64,000 nt of DNA from the NCBI RefSeq assembly GCF_031764535.1, contig NZ_CP134499.1, forward strand, positions 2,976,001-3,040,000. Direction: 5' to 3'. Below, piece after piece: positions 54,841 through 64,000 of the stretch. Below the pieces are notes generated by a model. The model saw nothing but the letters and a program-made list of their open reading frames with translations, was not told where the DNA came from and searched no databases. The stretch comes from Pseudomonas sp. SG20056. GTDB lineage: Bacteria > Pseudomonadota > Gammaproteobacteria > Pseudomonadales > Pseudomonadaceae. Each line of letters opens with the position of its first letter. Within the stretch, counting starts at the first letter, position 1. Made by a program: the position numbers and the translations under genes.

Positions 54841-54969
54841 ATGCGGCTCCGATAGTTTTAGTCAGCTTAGAGCGCGGGATACAGGCAGATGCTGACCTGT
54901 ATCAAAACCCCCGGTTACCTGATGGGACAGCCTTAAGCGCCACCCATTCAACTTGTTCAAGGATTAGCC

Positions 54970-56373
54970 ATGGCCCTGCTCAACTTCCTCGGCGCAATTC
55001 AACAAGTCACCGGTTCCTGCTACCTGATCGAAAGCCGCGACGGGGCACGGGTATTACTCGACTGCGGCATGCGTCAGGGCCGCCGCGAAGAAGAGGACGG
55101 CAACCGCGCGCCGTTTGCCTTTGACCCGAACAGCCTGGACGCCGTGGTGATTTCTCATGCGCACATCGACCACACCGGCCTGCTGCCGAAACTCACAGCC
55201 GCCGGCTATCGCGGGCCGATCTTCGCCACTGATGCGACCTGTGAGCTGATGGAATTGATGCTGCTCGACGCAGCCTTTCTTCAGGAGAAAGACGCGGAGT
55301 GGGAAAACAAATGGCGCGCGCGGATGGGCAAGGCGCCAATCAGCCCGCTGTACACAACAGCCGACGCCAAACAGGCGCTGAGCCAACGCAGGCCAATGAT
55401 GTATGGCGAAAGCCGCGAAGTGGCCAAGGGCGTACAAGTGACCTTTCACGATGCCGGGCATATCCTCGGCTCGGCGATTGTCGAACTCGAAGTGCAAGAC
55501 CATCACCTGACCCGCCGCCTGGTGTTCTCCGGCGACCTGGGCAATACCTGCTCGCCTTTGATGCAAGACCCCAGCACGCTGAACAAAGCCGATGTGGTGC
55601 TGCTGGAGTCGACCTACGGCGATCGCGATCACCGCTGCAGCGAGGATACCCTCGAGGAGCTGGCGGAGATTCTGCAGCAGGCCCATCGCGATGGCGGCAA
55701 CGTGCTGATCCCGTCCTTCGCCGTCGGCCGCACCCAGGACCTGATCTACTACCTAGGGCGCTTCTATCAGGAAGGCCGCCTGCCACAACAGGCGGTGTTT
55801 CTCGACAGCCCGATGGCCATAAGGGCCAACGCCATCTACTCACGCTTTCAGGACCAGTTCGCCGCCGAAGACCGTGCGGCGCTGGCAGCCAAAAAGGTTA
55901 AGCGCATCGAGGACTGGTTACCCATCCTGCGCGGCACGCCCAGTGTGGAAGAATCGATGGCCATCAACCGGATCAAGAGCGGTGCGATCATCATCGCCGG
56001 CAGCGGTATGTGTACCGGCGGACGCATCGTCCACCACTTCAAGCACAACCTCTGGCGCGACGACTGCCACCTGATCTTCCCCGGTTTTCAGGCCAAGGGC
56101 ACGCTAGGCCGCAATATCGTCGACGGTGCGCAGAACGTGAAAATCCTCCACCAACGCATCGCGGTAAAAGCCAAGGTGCACACCCTCGGCGGCTTCTCCG
56201 CGCATGCTGGGCAATCACAGCTGCTCGACTGGGTCAGCCACTTCGAGCGCCACCCTGAGCTGTACCTGGTGCATGGCGAACTGGAGAAGATGCAGGCCCT
56301 GCAACTGGCCTTGCGCGAACGTCTGAACTGGATCGCCAACATCCCTGAACCTGGCGAGCAAATCGCCCTCTGA
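54970..56373 (+). CDS. MBL-fold beta-CASP ribonuclease-like protein
   Basis: A 467-residue metallo-beta-lactamase/beta-CASP nuclease. Zinc motif HAHIDHTG, distal His in DAGHILGSA and Asp in FSGDLGN are present. The beta-CASP domain (ESTYGDRDHR to AGSGMCTGGR) and the C-terminal GGFSAHAGQ and VHGE segments complete the CPSF73/Ysh1-like architecture. These enzymes cut or trim RNA; the bacterial targets are mostly unknown. AAGGA precedes the ATG. Confidence 0.88.
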   Translation: MALLNFLGAIQQVTGSCYLIESRDGARVLLDCGMRQGRREEEDGNRAPFAFDPNSLDAVVISHAHIDHTGLLPKLTAAGYRGPIFATDATCELMELMLLDAAFLQEKDAEWENKWRARMGKAPISPLYTTADAKQALSQRRPMMYGESREVAKGVQVTFHDAGHILGSAIVELEVQDHHLTRRLVFSGDLGNTCSPLMQDPSTLNKADVVLLESTYGDRDHRCSEDTLEELAEILQQAHRDGGNVLIPSFAVGRTQDLIYYLGRFYQEGRLPQQAVFLDSPMAIRANAIYSRFQDQFAAEDRAALAAKKVKRIEDWLPILRGTPSVEESMAINRIKSGAIIIAGSGMCTGGRIVHHFKHNLWRDDCHLIFPGFQAKGTLGRNIVDGAQNVKILHQRIAVKAKVHTLGGFSAHAGQSQLLDWVSHFERHPELYLVHGELEKMQALQLALRERLNWIANIPEPGEQIAL

Positions 56374-56505
56374 TGCAATCCTGGCATGGGCTGTAGGTTG
56401 TAACGAATAGGCATGCGCCGCACAATCCATCAGCCAGCAGCCATACTCAGGACAAGGCCAATGCGGCAATAGCCTGCTCGGCCGGTCAGCAGAAGGAGAA
56501 GTTGT

Positions 56506-57585
56506 ATGCCCGATGAATCGGACGATTTTCTGTCTCGGCATTTTCAAACCAGCGGCGTCGACCTGACCAACAAAGTGGAAGAACTGGGCATCCTTGCCGC
56601 ACCGCCTGACAGCCCCAATACCAAGCTCTACCAAGCCATGCTCGGCACGGTTGTGCGCATGGCGCAGGCCGACCGCAACCGCTGGGACGCCAAGATCATG
56701 CTGCAGACCCTGCGTGAAATGGAGCTTGCCTTCAGCACGCTGGAACAATTCAAACGGCGGCGCAAGGTCACCGTTTTCGGCTCGGCACGCACACCGCCCG
56801 ACCATCCGGTTTACCGCCTGGCCCGTGACCTGGGCGCGACCCTGGCCAAACACAACCTGATGGTCATTACCGGCGCCGGCGGCGGCATCATGGCGGCTGC
56901 CCACGAAGGAGCCGGCCTGGAAAACAGCCTGGGCTTCAATATCACCCTGCCCTTCGAGCAAGGCGCCAATGCCACCGTACAAGGCAGCAACAATCTGCTG
57001 TCATTTCACTTCTTCTTTCTGCGCAAACTGTTCTTCGTCAAAGAAGCCGATGGCCTGGTGCTCTGCCCAGGTGGTTTCGGCACTCTGGACGAAGCTCTGG
57101 AAGTGCTGACCCTGATCCAGACCGGCAAAAGCCCGCTGGTACCCGTGATACTGCTCGACCAGCCTGGCGGCACCTTCTGGACCAGCGCCCTGACGTTTTT
57201 GCAGGAACAGTTGCAGAACAACGGCTATATCCTGCCCAGTGATATGCGCCTGATGCGGTTGGTCCACAGCGCCGAAGAGGCTGCCGAGGAGATTGCTCAG
57301 TTCTACCGTAACTACCACTCCAGCCGTTGGCTCAAGGAACGCTACGTGATCCGCCTCAACCATGCGTTGAACGAGGCAGCCATGCAGCAGCTGAACAATG
57401 AGTTCCGCGATCTGTGCACGCACAGCGACTTCCAGCAACAAGCGCACTGCGACTCCGAGCAGGATGAACCGGAGCTGTGCCATATGACGCGCCTGGCCTT
57501 TTTCTTTAACGGCCGCAACCACGGCCGCTTGCGCGAACTCCTCGACCTGGTCAATCAGCCGCACAACTGGGCAGAAAACGCCTGA
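56506..57585 (+). CDS. LOG-family (TIGR00730-like) nucleotide hydrolase
   Basis: A 359-residue protein with a Rossmann-like lysine-decarboxylase/LOG domain in the middle. VTVFGSARTPPDHPVY, MVITGAGGGIMAAAHEGA and CPGGFGTLDEALE are the signature motifs; the last contains the catalytic Glu of the phosphoribohydrolase group (LOG, PpnN). It has an extra N-terminal region of about 85 residues and a long C-terminal tail. Likely cleaves a nucleotide monophosphate, but which one is not clear. Confidence 0.85.
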   Translation: MPDESDDFLSRHFQTSGVDLTNKVEELGILAAPPDSPNTKLYQAMLGTVVRMAQADRNRWDAKIMLQTLREMELAFSTLEQFKRRRKVTVFGSARTPPDHPVYRLARDLGATLAKHNLMVITGAGGGIMAAAHEGAGLENSLGFNITLPFEQGANATVQGSNNLLSFHFFFLRKLFFVKEADGLVLCPGGFGTLDEALEVLTLIQTGKSPLVPVILLDQPGGTFWTSALTFLQEQLQNNGYILPSDMRLMRLVHSAEEAAEEIAQFYRNYHSSRWLKERYVIRLNHALNEAAMQQLNNEFRDLCTHSDFQQQAHCDSEQDEPELCHMTRLAFFFNGRNHGRLRELLDLVNQPHNWAENA

Positions 57586-57596
57586 GTTTCCGCCCA

Positions 57597-57623
57597 GCCG
57601 ATAGCCTGCTGCGGGCTATCGGC
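57597..57623. terminator. Hairpin after the LOG-family gene
   Basis: GCCGATAGCC and GGCTATCGGC form a perfect 10-bp stem with a 7-base loop 11 bp after the stop. There is no T run, so termination strength is doubtful. Confidence 0.5.
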
Positions 57624-57782
57624 AATAGCGGCTCCGCTGGTTAAAGGAAAAAGGTCGGCTACACGCATTTCAGTACAGAAAGCATTGGCTTCCGATACTG
57701 CTGCATCATCGGCGTGTGGGAGTAGATAACGGGGAAAACGGAGAGAGTTGATACAACGGGTCGGCGAACAGCGGGCTTCCGC

Positions 57783-58247
57783 TTAATCGTCCAGCGCACC
57801 GCGTAGCAAGCGCCCGATTAGCTCAGGCGGATAACCCCGATAACTGAGAAAACGCCCTTGCTGGGCACGCTCGCGCGCATCACGGGGTAGCTCACCGGCA
57901 AACTTGCGCTGCCAGGTTTCCTGCAGATGTTCACGCCAGTCGATACCACTGTCGCGCAGGGCCTGATCGACATCACTGCGAGTTAGACCACGCTGGGTCA
58001 GCTCTTCACGAATGCGCAGCGGCCCATAGCCGGAACGCGCGCGGTAGCTGACAAAGGCTTCCAGATAACGCGCCTCAGACAACAGGCCTTCTTCAGTCAA
58101 GCGATCGAGGGCGGTTTCGATCAACTCATCTGCAGCCCCGCGACTGCGCAACTTGCGGGTCAACTCGACCCGGCCATGTTCGCGCCGTGCCAGCAGATCC
58201 ATGGCCGCCCGCCGCACCGCGACGGGGTTATCCAGAGCAATGGACAT
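57783..58247 (-). CDS. recX: RecA regulator RecX
   Basis: A 154-residue helical repeat protein that binds and limits RecA filaments. ATG 58247 ([20 protein letters not shown]) is 10 bp after the recA stop; the longer frame overlaps recA and is rejected. Three tandem helical RecX modules are visible ([49 protein letters not shown]). Co-transcribed with recA. Confidence 0.93.
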   Translation of the reverse strand: MSIALDNPVAVRRAAMDLLARREHGRVELTRKLRSRGAADELIETALDRLTEEGLLSEARYLEAFVSYRARSGYGPLRIREELTQRGLTRSDVDQALRDSGIDWREHLQETWQRKFAGELPRDARERAQQGRFLSYRGYPPELIGRLLRGALDD

Positions 58248-58257
58248 GGCAGGCAAA

Positions 58258-59301
58258 TCAGGCGTCGGCGTCAGCCAGGTCATCGGCCGTGGAGTTGGCC
58301 TTGACCGTCGGGCTGGCCACCAGCAATTTCTCACGGATCAAGCCTTCAATGGTGCGTGCCACTTCCGGGTTGTCTTCCAAGTACTTGGCCGAATTGGCCT
58401 TGCCCTGGCCAATCTTGTTGCCTTGGTAGCTGTACCAGGCGCCAGATTTTTCCAGCAGACCGAGCTGCACGCCGAGGTCGATGATCTCGCCGTTACGGTA
58501 GATGCCCTTGCCGTAAAGAATCTGGAATTCGGCCTGACGGAACGGCGGAGCGACCTTGTTCTTCACCACTTTGACGCGGGTTTCGCTACCGACCACCTCG
58601 TCGCCTTCCTTCACCGCACCGGTACGGCGGATATCCAAACGAACCGAAGCATAGAACTTCAGGGCGTTACCACCGGTGGTGGTTTCCGGGCTACCGAACA
58701 TCACGCCGATCTTCATACGGATCTGGTTAATGAAGATCACCAGGCAGTTGGCGTTCTTGATGTTACCGGTGATCTTGCGCAGCGCCTGGCTCATCAAGCG
58801 GGCCTGCAGGCCTACGTGCATATCGCCCATTTCGCCTTCGATTTCCGCCTTCGGCACCAGGGCCGCCACGGAGTCGACGATGATCACGTCAACAGCGTTG
58901 GAGCGTACCAGCATGTCGGTGATTTCCAGGGCCTGTTCGCCGGTATCCGGCTGCGACACCAGCAGGTCATCGACATTGACGCCGAGTTTACCGGCATAGT
59001 CCGGGTCGAGTGCATGCTCAGCATCGACGAAGGCGCAGGTGGCGCCGAGCTTTTGCGCTTCGGCGATCACCGACAGGGTCAGGGTGGTTTTACCCGAGGA
59101 CTCTGGGCCATAGATTTCAACGATTCGGCCTTTCGGCAGACCGCCAATGCCCAGCGCGATGTCCAGACCCAGCGAGCCAGTGGAGATGGCCGGGATCGCC
59201 TGACGATCATGATCGCCCATGCGCATCACTGCACCTTTGCCGAATTGCTTTTCAATCTGGCCCAAGGCTGCCGCCAAGGCGCGCTTCTTATTCTCGTCCA
59301 T
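58258..59301 (-). CDS. recA: Recombinase RecA
   Basis: A 347-residue ATPase for homologous recombination and SOS induction. Walker [13 protein letters not shown], Walker [15 protein letters not shown], and the DNA-binding loop region [12 protein letters not shown] are complete. The acidic C-terminus ends ADDLADADA. An SOS box lies upstream, so LexA controls it; recX follows. Confidence 0.98.
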   Translation of the reverse strand: MDENKKRALAAALGQIEKQFGKGAVMRMGDHDRQAIPAISTGSLGLDIALGIGGLPKGRIVEIYGPESSGKTTLTLSVIAEAQKLGATCAFVDAEHALDPDYAGKLGVNVDDLLVSQPDTGEQALEITDMLVRSNAVDVIIVDSVAALVPKAEIEGEMGDMHVGLQARLMSQALRKITGNIKNANCLVIFINQIRMKIGVMFGSPETTTGGNALKFYASVRLDIRRTGAVKEGDEVVGSETRVKVVKNKVAPPFRQAEFQILYGKGIYRNGEIIDLGVQLGLLEKSGAWYSYQGNKIGQGKANSAKYLEDNPEVARTIEGLIREKLLVASPTVKANSTADDLADADA

Positions 59302-59348
59302 TTAAGTCCTCACGTAATCAAGAAGGGCCAGCTAGCGGCCACCAACAA

Positions 59349-59364
59349 CTGTATAAGTAGACAG
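59349..59364. promoter_or_regulatory. LexA (SOS) box of recA
   Basis: CTGTATAAGTAGACAG fits CTGT-N8-ACAG exactly and is centred about 55 bp before the recA ATG. Confidence 0.9.
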
Positions 59365-59391
59365 TATTATTCCACAGGGCAAGTCGCCCGC

Positions 59392-59904
59392 CTACCCCGC
59401 GTTTGGATTTTCTTGCGCAAGCAGGCGCAACAGCCCAGCCAGTGCGGCCTCGACCGTTTGTCGGCGAACTTCGCTGCGATCCCCGGCAAACTGCCGGCGC
59501 ACACTAAATAGCTGCGCGCCATCGCCCCAGGCCAGCCAGACCGTGCCCACTGGTTTCTCCGCCGATCCGCCATCCGGCCCCGCGACACCGCTGACTGCCA
59601 CCGCAAAACGCGCACCGCTATGAGCCTGCGCGCCCCGCGCCATAGCCTCGACTACCTCCTGACTCACCGCGCCAACCGCAGTGAACAGCACCTCGGGCAC
59701 ATTCAGCTGCTTAGTTTTCTGCGCATTGGAATAGGTGACGTAACCAGCTTCAAACCAAGCCGAGCTACCGGGAATGCGGGTAATCGCCTCGGCAATACCG
59801 CCGCCGGTGCAGGATTCCGCCGTGGTCACCTGGGCCTTAGCGGCAATCAGTTGTGCGCCCAGTTCGGCAGCCAGTTGGGTCAGGGCATATTCATTAGCAG
59901 TCAT
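59392..59904 (-). CDS. pncC: Nicotinamide-nucleotide amidase PncC (CinA C-terminal domain)
   Basis: A 170-residue deamidase of NMN recycling. VTTAESCTGGGIAEAITRIPG with the catalytic Ser and GVAGPDGGSAEKPVGTVW are the family motifs. Only the C-terminal CinA domain is present, which is normal for Pseudomonas. It is upstream of recA in the same direction; the SOS box lies between them. ATG 59904 is chosen; a longer frame would overlap mutS. Confidence 0.92.
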   Translation of the reverse strand: MTANEYALTQLAAELGAQLIAAKAQVTTAESCTGGGIAEAITRIPGSSAWFEAGYVTYSNAQKTKQLNVPEVLFTAVGAVSQEVVEAMARGAQAHSGARFAVAVSGVAGPDGGSAEKPVGTVWLAWGDGAQLFSVRRQFAGDRSEVRRQTVEAALAGLLRLLAQENPNAG

Positions 59905-59982
59905 CTGCACTCCGGGGTTAAAGCCAGCCAGGCCGATACCGTACACTAGGCGCTTTTGCGATTCAGCCGGACAGTTAAAACG

Positions 59983-62556
59983 ATGAACCAAAGCGACCTC
60001 AGTTCTCACACGCCGATGATGCAGCAGTACTGGAAGCTGAAAAATCAGCATCCCGAACAGCTGATGTTTTACCGCATGGGCGACTTCTACGAGATCTTCT
60101 ACGAGGACGCGAAAAAGGCCGCCAAGCTGCTGGATATCACCCTGACCGCCCGTGGCCAGTCCGCTGGCCAGGCGATTCCCATGTGCGGTATCCCATTCCA
60201 TTCGCTGGAAGGCTACCTGGCCAAGCTGGTCAAGCTGGGCGAGTCGGTGGTGATCTGCGAGCAGGTCGGCGACCCGGCCACCAGCAAAGGCCCGGTGGAA
60301 CGCCAGGTGGTGCGCATCATCACCCCCGGCACCATCAGCGACGAAGCCCTGCTCGATGAGCGCCGCGACAACCTGCTAGCCGCGGTACTGGGCGATGAGC
60401 GCCTGTTTGGCCTGGCCGTACTGGATATCACCAGCGGCCGCTTCAGCGTGTTGGAGATCAAGGGCTGGGAAAACCTACTGGCCGAACTTGAGCGCCTGAA
60501 CCCGGTTGAACTGTTAATCCCCGATGACTGGCCGCAGGACCTGCCTGCTGAAAAACGCCGGGGCTCACGCCGTCGCGCGCCGTGGGACTTCGAACGCGAC
60601 ACCGCGCACAAGAGCCTGTGCCAACAGTTCGGCACCCAGGACCTTAAGGGTTTTGGCTGCGAGAATCTGACCCTGGCCATCGGCGCTGCCGGCTGTTTGC
60701 TGGCTTATGCCAAGGAAACCCAGCGCACTGCTCTGCCGCACTTGCGCAGCCTGCGCCATGAGCGCCTGGATGACACGGTGATTCTTGACGGCGCCAGCAG
60801 GCGTAATCTGGAGCTGGACATCAACCTGGCCGGCGGTCGCGAGAACACCCTGCAATCAGTGGTCGACCGTTGTCAGACAGCTATGGGTAGCCGTTTGCTC
60901 AGCCGCTGGTTGAATCGCCCGCTGCGTGACCGCAGCATTCTCGAAGCGCGCCAGGAATCGATTGCCTGCCTGCTGGAGCGCTACCGCTTCGAAACCCTGC
61001 AGCCGCAGCTGAAGGAAATCGGCGATCTGGAGCGCATCCTCGCCCGGATCGGCCTGCGCAATGCGCGCCCGCGCGATCTGGCGCGCCTGCGCGACGCCCT
61101 CGCCGCGCTGCCCACACTGCAGATGGCCATGGCCAATCTGGAAGCGCCGCACCTGAGCGAGCTGGCGGGCGTAGTCAGCACTTACCCGGAACTGGCCGAG
61201 CTGCTGGCCCGGGCGATTATCGATAACCCACCGGCGGTGATCCGCGATGGCGGTGTGCTGAAAACCGGTTACGACGCCGAGCTGGATGAGCTGCAATCGC
61301 TTAGCGAGAACGCCGGCCAATACCTGATGGACCTGGAAACCCGTGAGAAAGCCCGCACCGGCCTGGCCAACCTCAAGGTCGGTTACAACCGCGTGCACGG
61401 CTACTTTATTGAGCTGCCGAGCAAGCAGGCCGAATCGGCTCCGGCCGACTATATCCGCCGCCAGACTCTGAAAGGCGCCGAGCGCTTTATCACGCCTGAG
61501 CTGAAAGAGTTTGAGGACAAGGCGCTGTCGGCCAAGAGCCGCGCCCTAGCCCGGGAGAAGATTCTCTATGACGAATTGCTGGAGCGCCTGATCAGTCACC
61601 TCGGCCCACTGCAGGACAGCGCCGCGGCCCTGGCCGAGCTGGATGTACTGAGCAACCTGGCAGAACGTGCGCTGAACCTGGATCTCAATCGCCCGCGCTT
61701 TGTCGATGAGCCGTGCATGCGTATCGACCAGGGCCGTCACCCTGTGGTCGAACAGGTACTGACTACACCCTTTGTGGCCAACGACCTGAGCCTGGACGAT
61801 GACACGCGCATGCTGATCATCACCGGGCCGAACATGGGCGGTAAATCCACCTATATGCGGCAGACCGCTCTGATCGTGCTGCTGGCGCATATCGGCAGCT
61901 TTGTGCCGGCGAAAAGCTGCGAGCTGTCGCTGGTTGACCGCATCTTTACCCGCATCGGCTCCAGCGATGACCTGGCCGGTGGCCGCTCGACTTTTATGGT
62001 GGAGATGAGCGAAACCGCCAACATTCTGCACAACGCCAGCGAACGCAGCCTGGTGCTGATGGACGAAGTCGGCCGCGGCACCAGCACCTTCGACGGTCTG
62101 TCGCTGGCCTGGGCCGCTGCCGAACAGCTGGCCAAGCTGCGCGCCTACACGCTGTTCGCCACCCATTACTTCGAGCTGACCGTGCTGCCGGAAAGCCAGC
62201 CCATCGTGGCCAACGTGCACCTGAATGCCACCGAGCACAATGAGCGCATCGTGTTCCTCCACCACGTGCTGCCTGGCCCTGCCAGTCAAAGCTATGGTTT
62301 GGCGGTAGCGCAACTGGCGGGTGTACCGAATGAGGTGATCCTGCGTGCCCGCGAGCACCTGGCACGCCTGGAAACCACCAGCCTGCCCCATGAACTGCCG
62401 CCGACGCAGCCTGGTCAGACGGCGGCTCCGATGCAGAGCGATATGTTCGCCAGCCTGCCGCACCCGCTGCAGGAGGAATTACGCAAGATCAACCCGGATG
62501 ATCTGACTCCGCGTAAAGCGCTGGAACTGTTATATACATGGAAGACACGCTTCTAA
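59983..62556 (+). CDS. mutS: DNA mismatch repair protein MutS
   Basis: An 857-residue mismatch-recognition ATPase. The phenylalanine-containing mismatch motif is near the N-terminus (MGDFYEIF), with clamp and lever regions in between. Walker [15 protein letters not shown], the [12 protein letters not shown] Walker B and the Q-loop [12 protein letters not shown] are complete. ATG 59983 ([16 protein letters not shown]) is chosen over a start nine codons upstream. Divergent from pncC. Confidence 0.97.
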   Translation: MNQSDLSSHTPMMQQYWKLKNQHPEQLMFYRMGDFYEIFYEDAKKAAKLLDITLTARGQSAGQAIPMCGIPFHSLEGYLAKLVKLGESVVICEQVGDPATSKGPVERQVVRIITPGTISDEALLDERRDNLLAAVLGDERLFGLAVLDITSGRFSVLEIKGWENLLAELERLNPVELLIPDDWPQDLPAEKRRGSRRRAPWDFERDTAHKSLCQQFGTQDLKGFGCENLTLAIGAAGCLLAYAKETQRTALPHLRSLRHERLDDTVILDGASRRNLELDINLAGGRENTLQSVVDRCQTAMGSRLLSRWLNRPLRDRSILEARQESIACLLERYRFETLQPQLKEIGDLERILARIGLRNARPRDLARLRDALAALPTLQMAMANLEAPHLSELAGVVSTYPELAELLARAIIDNPPAVIRDGGVLKTGYDAELDELQSLSENAGQYLMDLETREKARTGLANLKVGYNRVHGYFIELPSKQAESAPADYIRRQTLKGAERFITPELKEFEDKALSAKSRALAREKILYDELLERLISHLGPLQDSAAALAELDVLSNLAERALNLDLNRPRFVDEPCMRIDQGRHPVVEQVLTTPFVANDLSLDDDTRMLIITGPNMGGKSTYMRQTALIVLLAHIGSFVPAKSCELSLVDRIFTRIGSSDDLAGGRSTFMVEMSETANILHNASERSLVLMDEVGRGTSTFDGLSLAWAAAEQLAKLRAYTLFATHYFELTVLPESQPIVANVHLNATEHNERIVFLHHVLPGPASQSYGLAVAQLAGVPNEVILRAREHLARLETTSLPHELPPTQPGQTAAPMQSDMFASLPHPLQEELRKINPDDLTPRKALELLYTWKTRF

Positions 62557-62694
62557 CGCTATTGCGCGCGAACTGTTAGAATCTCGCGCATTTTTATGAC
62601 TGCCCGACTTAAAGCCTGAGCCGTGGCCATTACCCCTAGCCTGCTGAAACCCGCATAGAACGGGGCAGGCTGGCGCCCGAGGAGAGAATCAGAA

Positions 62695-63018
62695 ATGACC
62701 TTCGTCGTTACCGACAACTGCGTCAAATGCAAATACACCGACTGCGTAGAAGTCTGCCCGGTGGACTGCTTCTACGAAGGCCCGAACTTCCTGGTGATCC
62801 ACCCGGACGAGTGCATCGATTGCGCACTCTGCGAGCCTGAGTGTCCTGCACAAGCCATCTTCTCCGAAGATGAGGTGCCGGAAGATCAGCAGGAATACAT
62901 CGAACTGAACGCTGATCTGGCCGAAGTCTGGCCGAACATCACCGAGAAGAAAGAGTCCCTGCCGGACGCTGAAGAGTGGGATGGCGTGAAGGACAAGCTG
63001 CAGTATCTGGAGCGCTAG
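62695..63018 (+). CDS. fdxA: 7Fe ferredoxin FdxA
   Basis: A 107-residue [3Fe-4S][4Fe-4S] ferredoxin. Cys9, Cys17 and Cys50 should bind the 3Fe cluster, and Cys21, Cys40, Cys43 and Cys46 the 4Fe cluster; further cysteines are at 12 and 25. The acidic C-terminal extension is typical. GAGGAGA lies upstream of the ATG. A terminator follows. Confidence 0.95.
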   Translation: MTFVVTDNCVKCKYTDCVEVCPVDCFYEGPNFLVIHPDECIDCALCEPECPAQAIFSEDEVPEDQQEYIELNADLAEVWPNITEKKESLPDAEEWDGVKDKLQYLER

Positions 63019-63040
63019 TACTTAGCTGCGCTTGCTGCAC

Positions 63041-63066
63041 AAAAAACCCGCCTTGCGCGGGTTTTT
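63041..63066 (+). terminator. Terminator after fdxA
   Basis: ACCCGC/GCGGGT stem with a 5-base loop flanked by A-rich and T-rich tracts, 23 bp after the fdxA stop. Confidence 0.8.
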
Positions 63067-63143
63067 ACTTTTCTGCAGGTCCGAAATTGCCTGAAGCCAG
63101 GCCGCAGAGTGATCTGCAAACGATAGACACAAAAAACGCAGGC

Positions 63144-63279
63144 AAAAAAAGGGGCGACTCGCGTCGCCCACTCTTTTGTCCCTAGTCCCTGTATTTCCCA
63201 GCTCATCATCCTGATGAATCGCGTCTTGCGATGTCCTGATTGTCTTCCTGACAACCTGTGCTTGTCCCTGAGCACAGGT
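63144..63279 (-). ncRNA. rsmZ: Small regulatory RNA RsmZ
   Basis: A predicted RNA of about 136 bases between fdxA and rpoS, the known place of rsmZ in Pseudomonas. The minus-strand sequence holds seven GGA motifs, several in loops: CCTGTGCT-CAGGGACA-AGCACAGG, TTGTC-AGGAA-GACAA and TCATC-AGGAT-GATGA. It ends in the terminator stem GGGCGAC/GTCGCCC with T7. Such RNAs titrate RsmA/RsmE (CsrA family) and release translation of secondary-metabolite and biofilm genes. One stem, ATCGC-AAGAC-GCGAT, has lost its GGA loop. The 5' end is estimated from the -10 at 63283-63288 (TAGTAT). Confidence 0.9.
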
Positions 63280-63439
63280 GTAATACTAGCGATTTCCGCC
63301 CTCTGAACAAGCGCTGAAAACGCCACACGGATGGCATTCAGCCCTCCTTATAAAAAACAAATATCTTTTAAAAACAGCAACTTAAAACAAACAAGAGCAC
63401 TTCACCCGCCGTATTCCGCACCAATGGCTTACGCACCCT

Positions 63440-63457
63440 GTAAGCAATGGCTTACAT
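63440..63457. promoter_or_regulatory. GacA upstream activating sequence of rsmZ
   Basis: TGTAAGCAATGGCTTACA is the perfect 18-bp TGTAAG-N6-CTTACA palindrome known upstream of rsmY/rsmZ. It is about 170 bp upstream of the predicted RNA start, as in other pseudomonads. Confidence 0.9.
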
Positions 63458-63542
63458 AGGCACGCACAAAACTCGCCCGCAACAACTTCTGCCGTCATGT
63501 ATTTCTCTCACGAGAGGAGTAGCGAGCATATAACACAAGCAC

Positions 63543-63566
63543 AAAAAACCCGGCCAAGGCCGGGTT
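63543..63566 (-). terminator. Terminator after rpoS
   Basis: Minus-strand AACCCGGCC/GGCCGGGTT stem around a 2-base loop, running into T6, 20 bp after the rpoS stop. Confidence 0.85.
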
Positions 63567-63585
63567 GAGTGTTAACGCATCAAGC

Positions 63586-64000
63586 TCACTGGAATAGCGA
63601 ATCGCTCGACAGACCATTCTTTTCCAGAATCTCCCGCAAACGCTTGAGGGCTTCGACCTGAATCTGCCGAACGCGCTCACGGGTCAGGCCGATTTCCTGG
63701 CCAACTTCTTCCAAAGTGCAGCTTTCATGACCACGCAAACCGAAGCGGCGAATCACCACCTCACGCTGCTTGTCGGTCAGTTCAGACAGCCACTGGTCGA
63801 TGCTCTGCGACAGATCATCATCCTGCAGCAACTCGCAGGGATCGGTCGGACGATCATCGGTCAGGGTATCGAGCAGGGTTTTGTCCGAATCCTGGCCCAG
63901 TGAAACATCCACCGAGGAAACACGCTCATTCAGACCGAGCATGCGTTTAACTTCGCCCACCGGTTTTTCCAGCAGGTTGGCAATTTCTTCTGCCGACGGC
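63586..64000 (-). CDS. rpoS: Stationary-phase sigma factor RpoS (partial, N-terminus beyond window)
   Basis: The C-terminal 137 residues of RpoS are visible, ending SSDSLFQ. The region-4 helix-turn-helix [20 protein letters not shown], preceded by [17 protein letters not shown], is the sigma-70-family -35-binding domain. Its place after fdxA and rsmZ confirms the assignment. The frame is open to the window edge. Confidence 0.95.
   Translation of the reverse strand, partial: PSAEEIANLLEKPVGEVKRMLGLNERVSSVDVSLGQDSDKTLLDTLTDDRPTDPCELLQDDDLSQSIDQWLSELTDKQREVVIRRFGLRGHESCTLEEVGQEIGLTRERVRQIQVEALKRLREILEKNGLSSDSLFQ

Overview
The window is a stretch of Pseudomonas chromosome. The evidence is the gene content and order (bfd-bfrB, grxD and argF with its ABC ATPase; braCDEFG; fpr/finR; recX-recA-pncC; mutS-fdxA-rsmZ-rpoS), the uniformly GC-rich codon usage, and typical Pseudomonas signals: sigma-54 flagellar promoters, ANR boxes, a GacA box and an RsmZ RNA. 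No tRNA, rRNA, insertion sequence, prophage or CRISPR array was seen. Both ends cut genes: flgJ on the left and rpoS on the right.

Layout. 1-7.7 kb: flagellar rod, hook and ring genes on the minus strand, in two transcription units (flgBCDE and flgFGHIJ...), each behind the same sigma-54 promoter sequence. 7.9-9.2 kb: iron storage and mobilisation (bfd, bfrB) and monothiol glutaredoxin. 9.4-13.8 kb: a molybdopterin oxidoreductase, argF and an ABC ATPase. 13.8-20.1 kb: a PhzF-like protein, an orphan solute-binding protein, and glycerol catabolism (glpK, glpR, glpD, without glpF). 20.2-24.6 kb: the tiny cbb3 oxidase subunit gene ccoM behind two ANR boxes, an alkB-like repair gene with two small partners, and rapA. 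24.8-30.0 kb: a second-messenger cluster (CHASE2 adenylate cyclase, SH3-domain secreted protein, M48 protease lipoprotein, and a convergent GAF/HD-GYP protein). 30.1-36.5 kb: an MFS transporter, a large divergent tubulin/FtsZ-superfamily protein, hyi-glxR-like genes and two small DUF proteins. 36.9-41.7 kb: the branched-chain amino acid ABC transporter braCDEFG. 41.9-46.8 kb: a pseudouridine-synthase-like protein lacking the catalytic Asp, a DUF1456 protein, rhlG-like reductase, trmO, a VOC protein and a PAS-GAF-GGDEF cyclase. 46.9-57.6 kb: fpr/finR, dgkA, an ErdR-type regulator, an EamA transporter, a DTW-domain protein, a secreted protein, an RHH protein, a divergent phosphoketolase-like enzyme, a beta-CASP nuclease and a LOG-family protein. 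57.8-64 kb: recX-recA with SOS box, pncC, mutS, fdxA, rsmZ and rpoS.

The most unusual gene is the 732-residue protein at 31769-33967. It carries recognisable T1, T3, T4 and T7 loops of the tubulin/FtsZ GTPase fold on an ordinary chromosomal locus with no obvious partner gene. Other points of interest are the orphan ccoM with tandem ANR boxes, the rsmZ locus with its palindromic GacA box, the putative dead pseudouridine synthase, and shared operator-like motifs in the glp and flagellar promoters.
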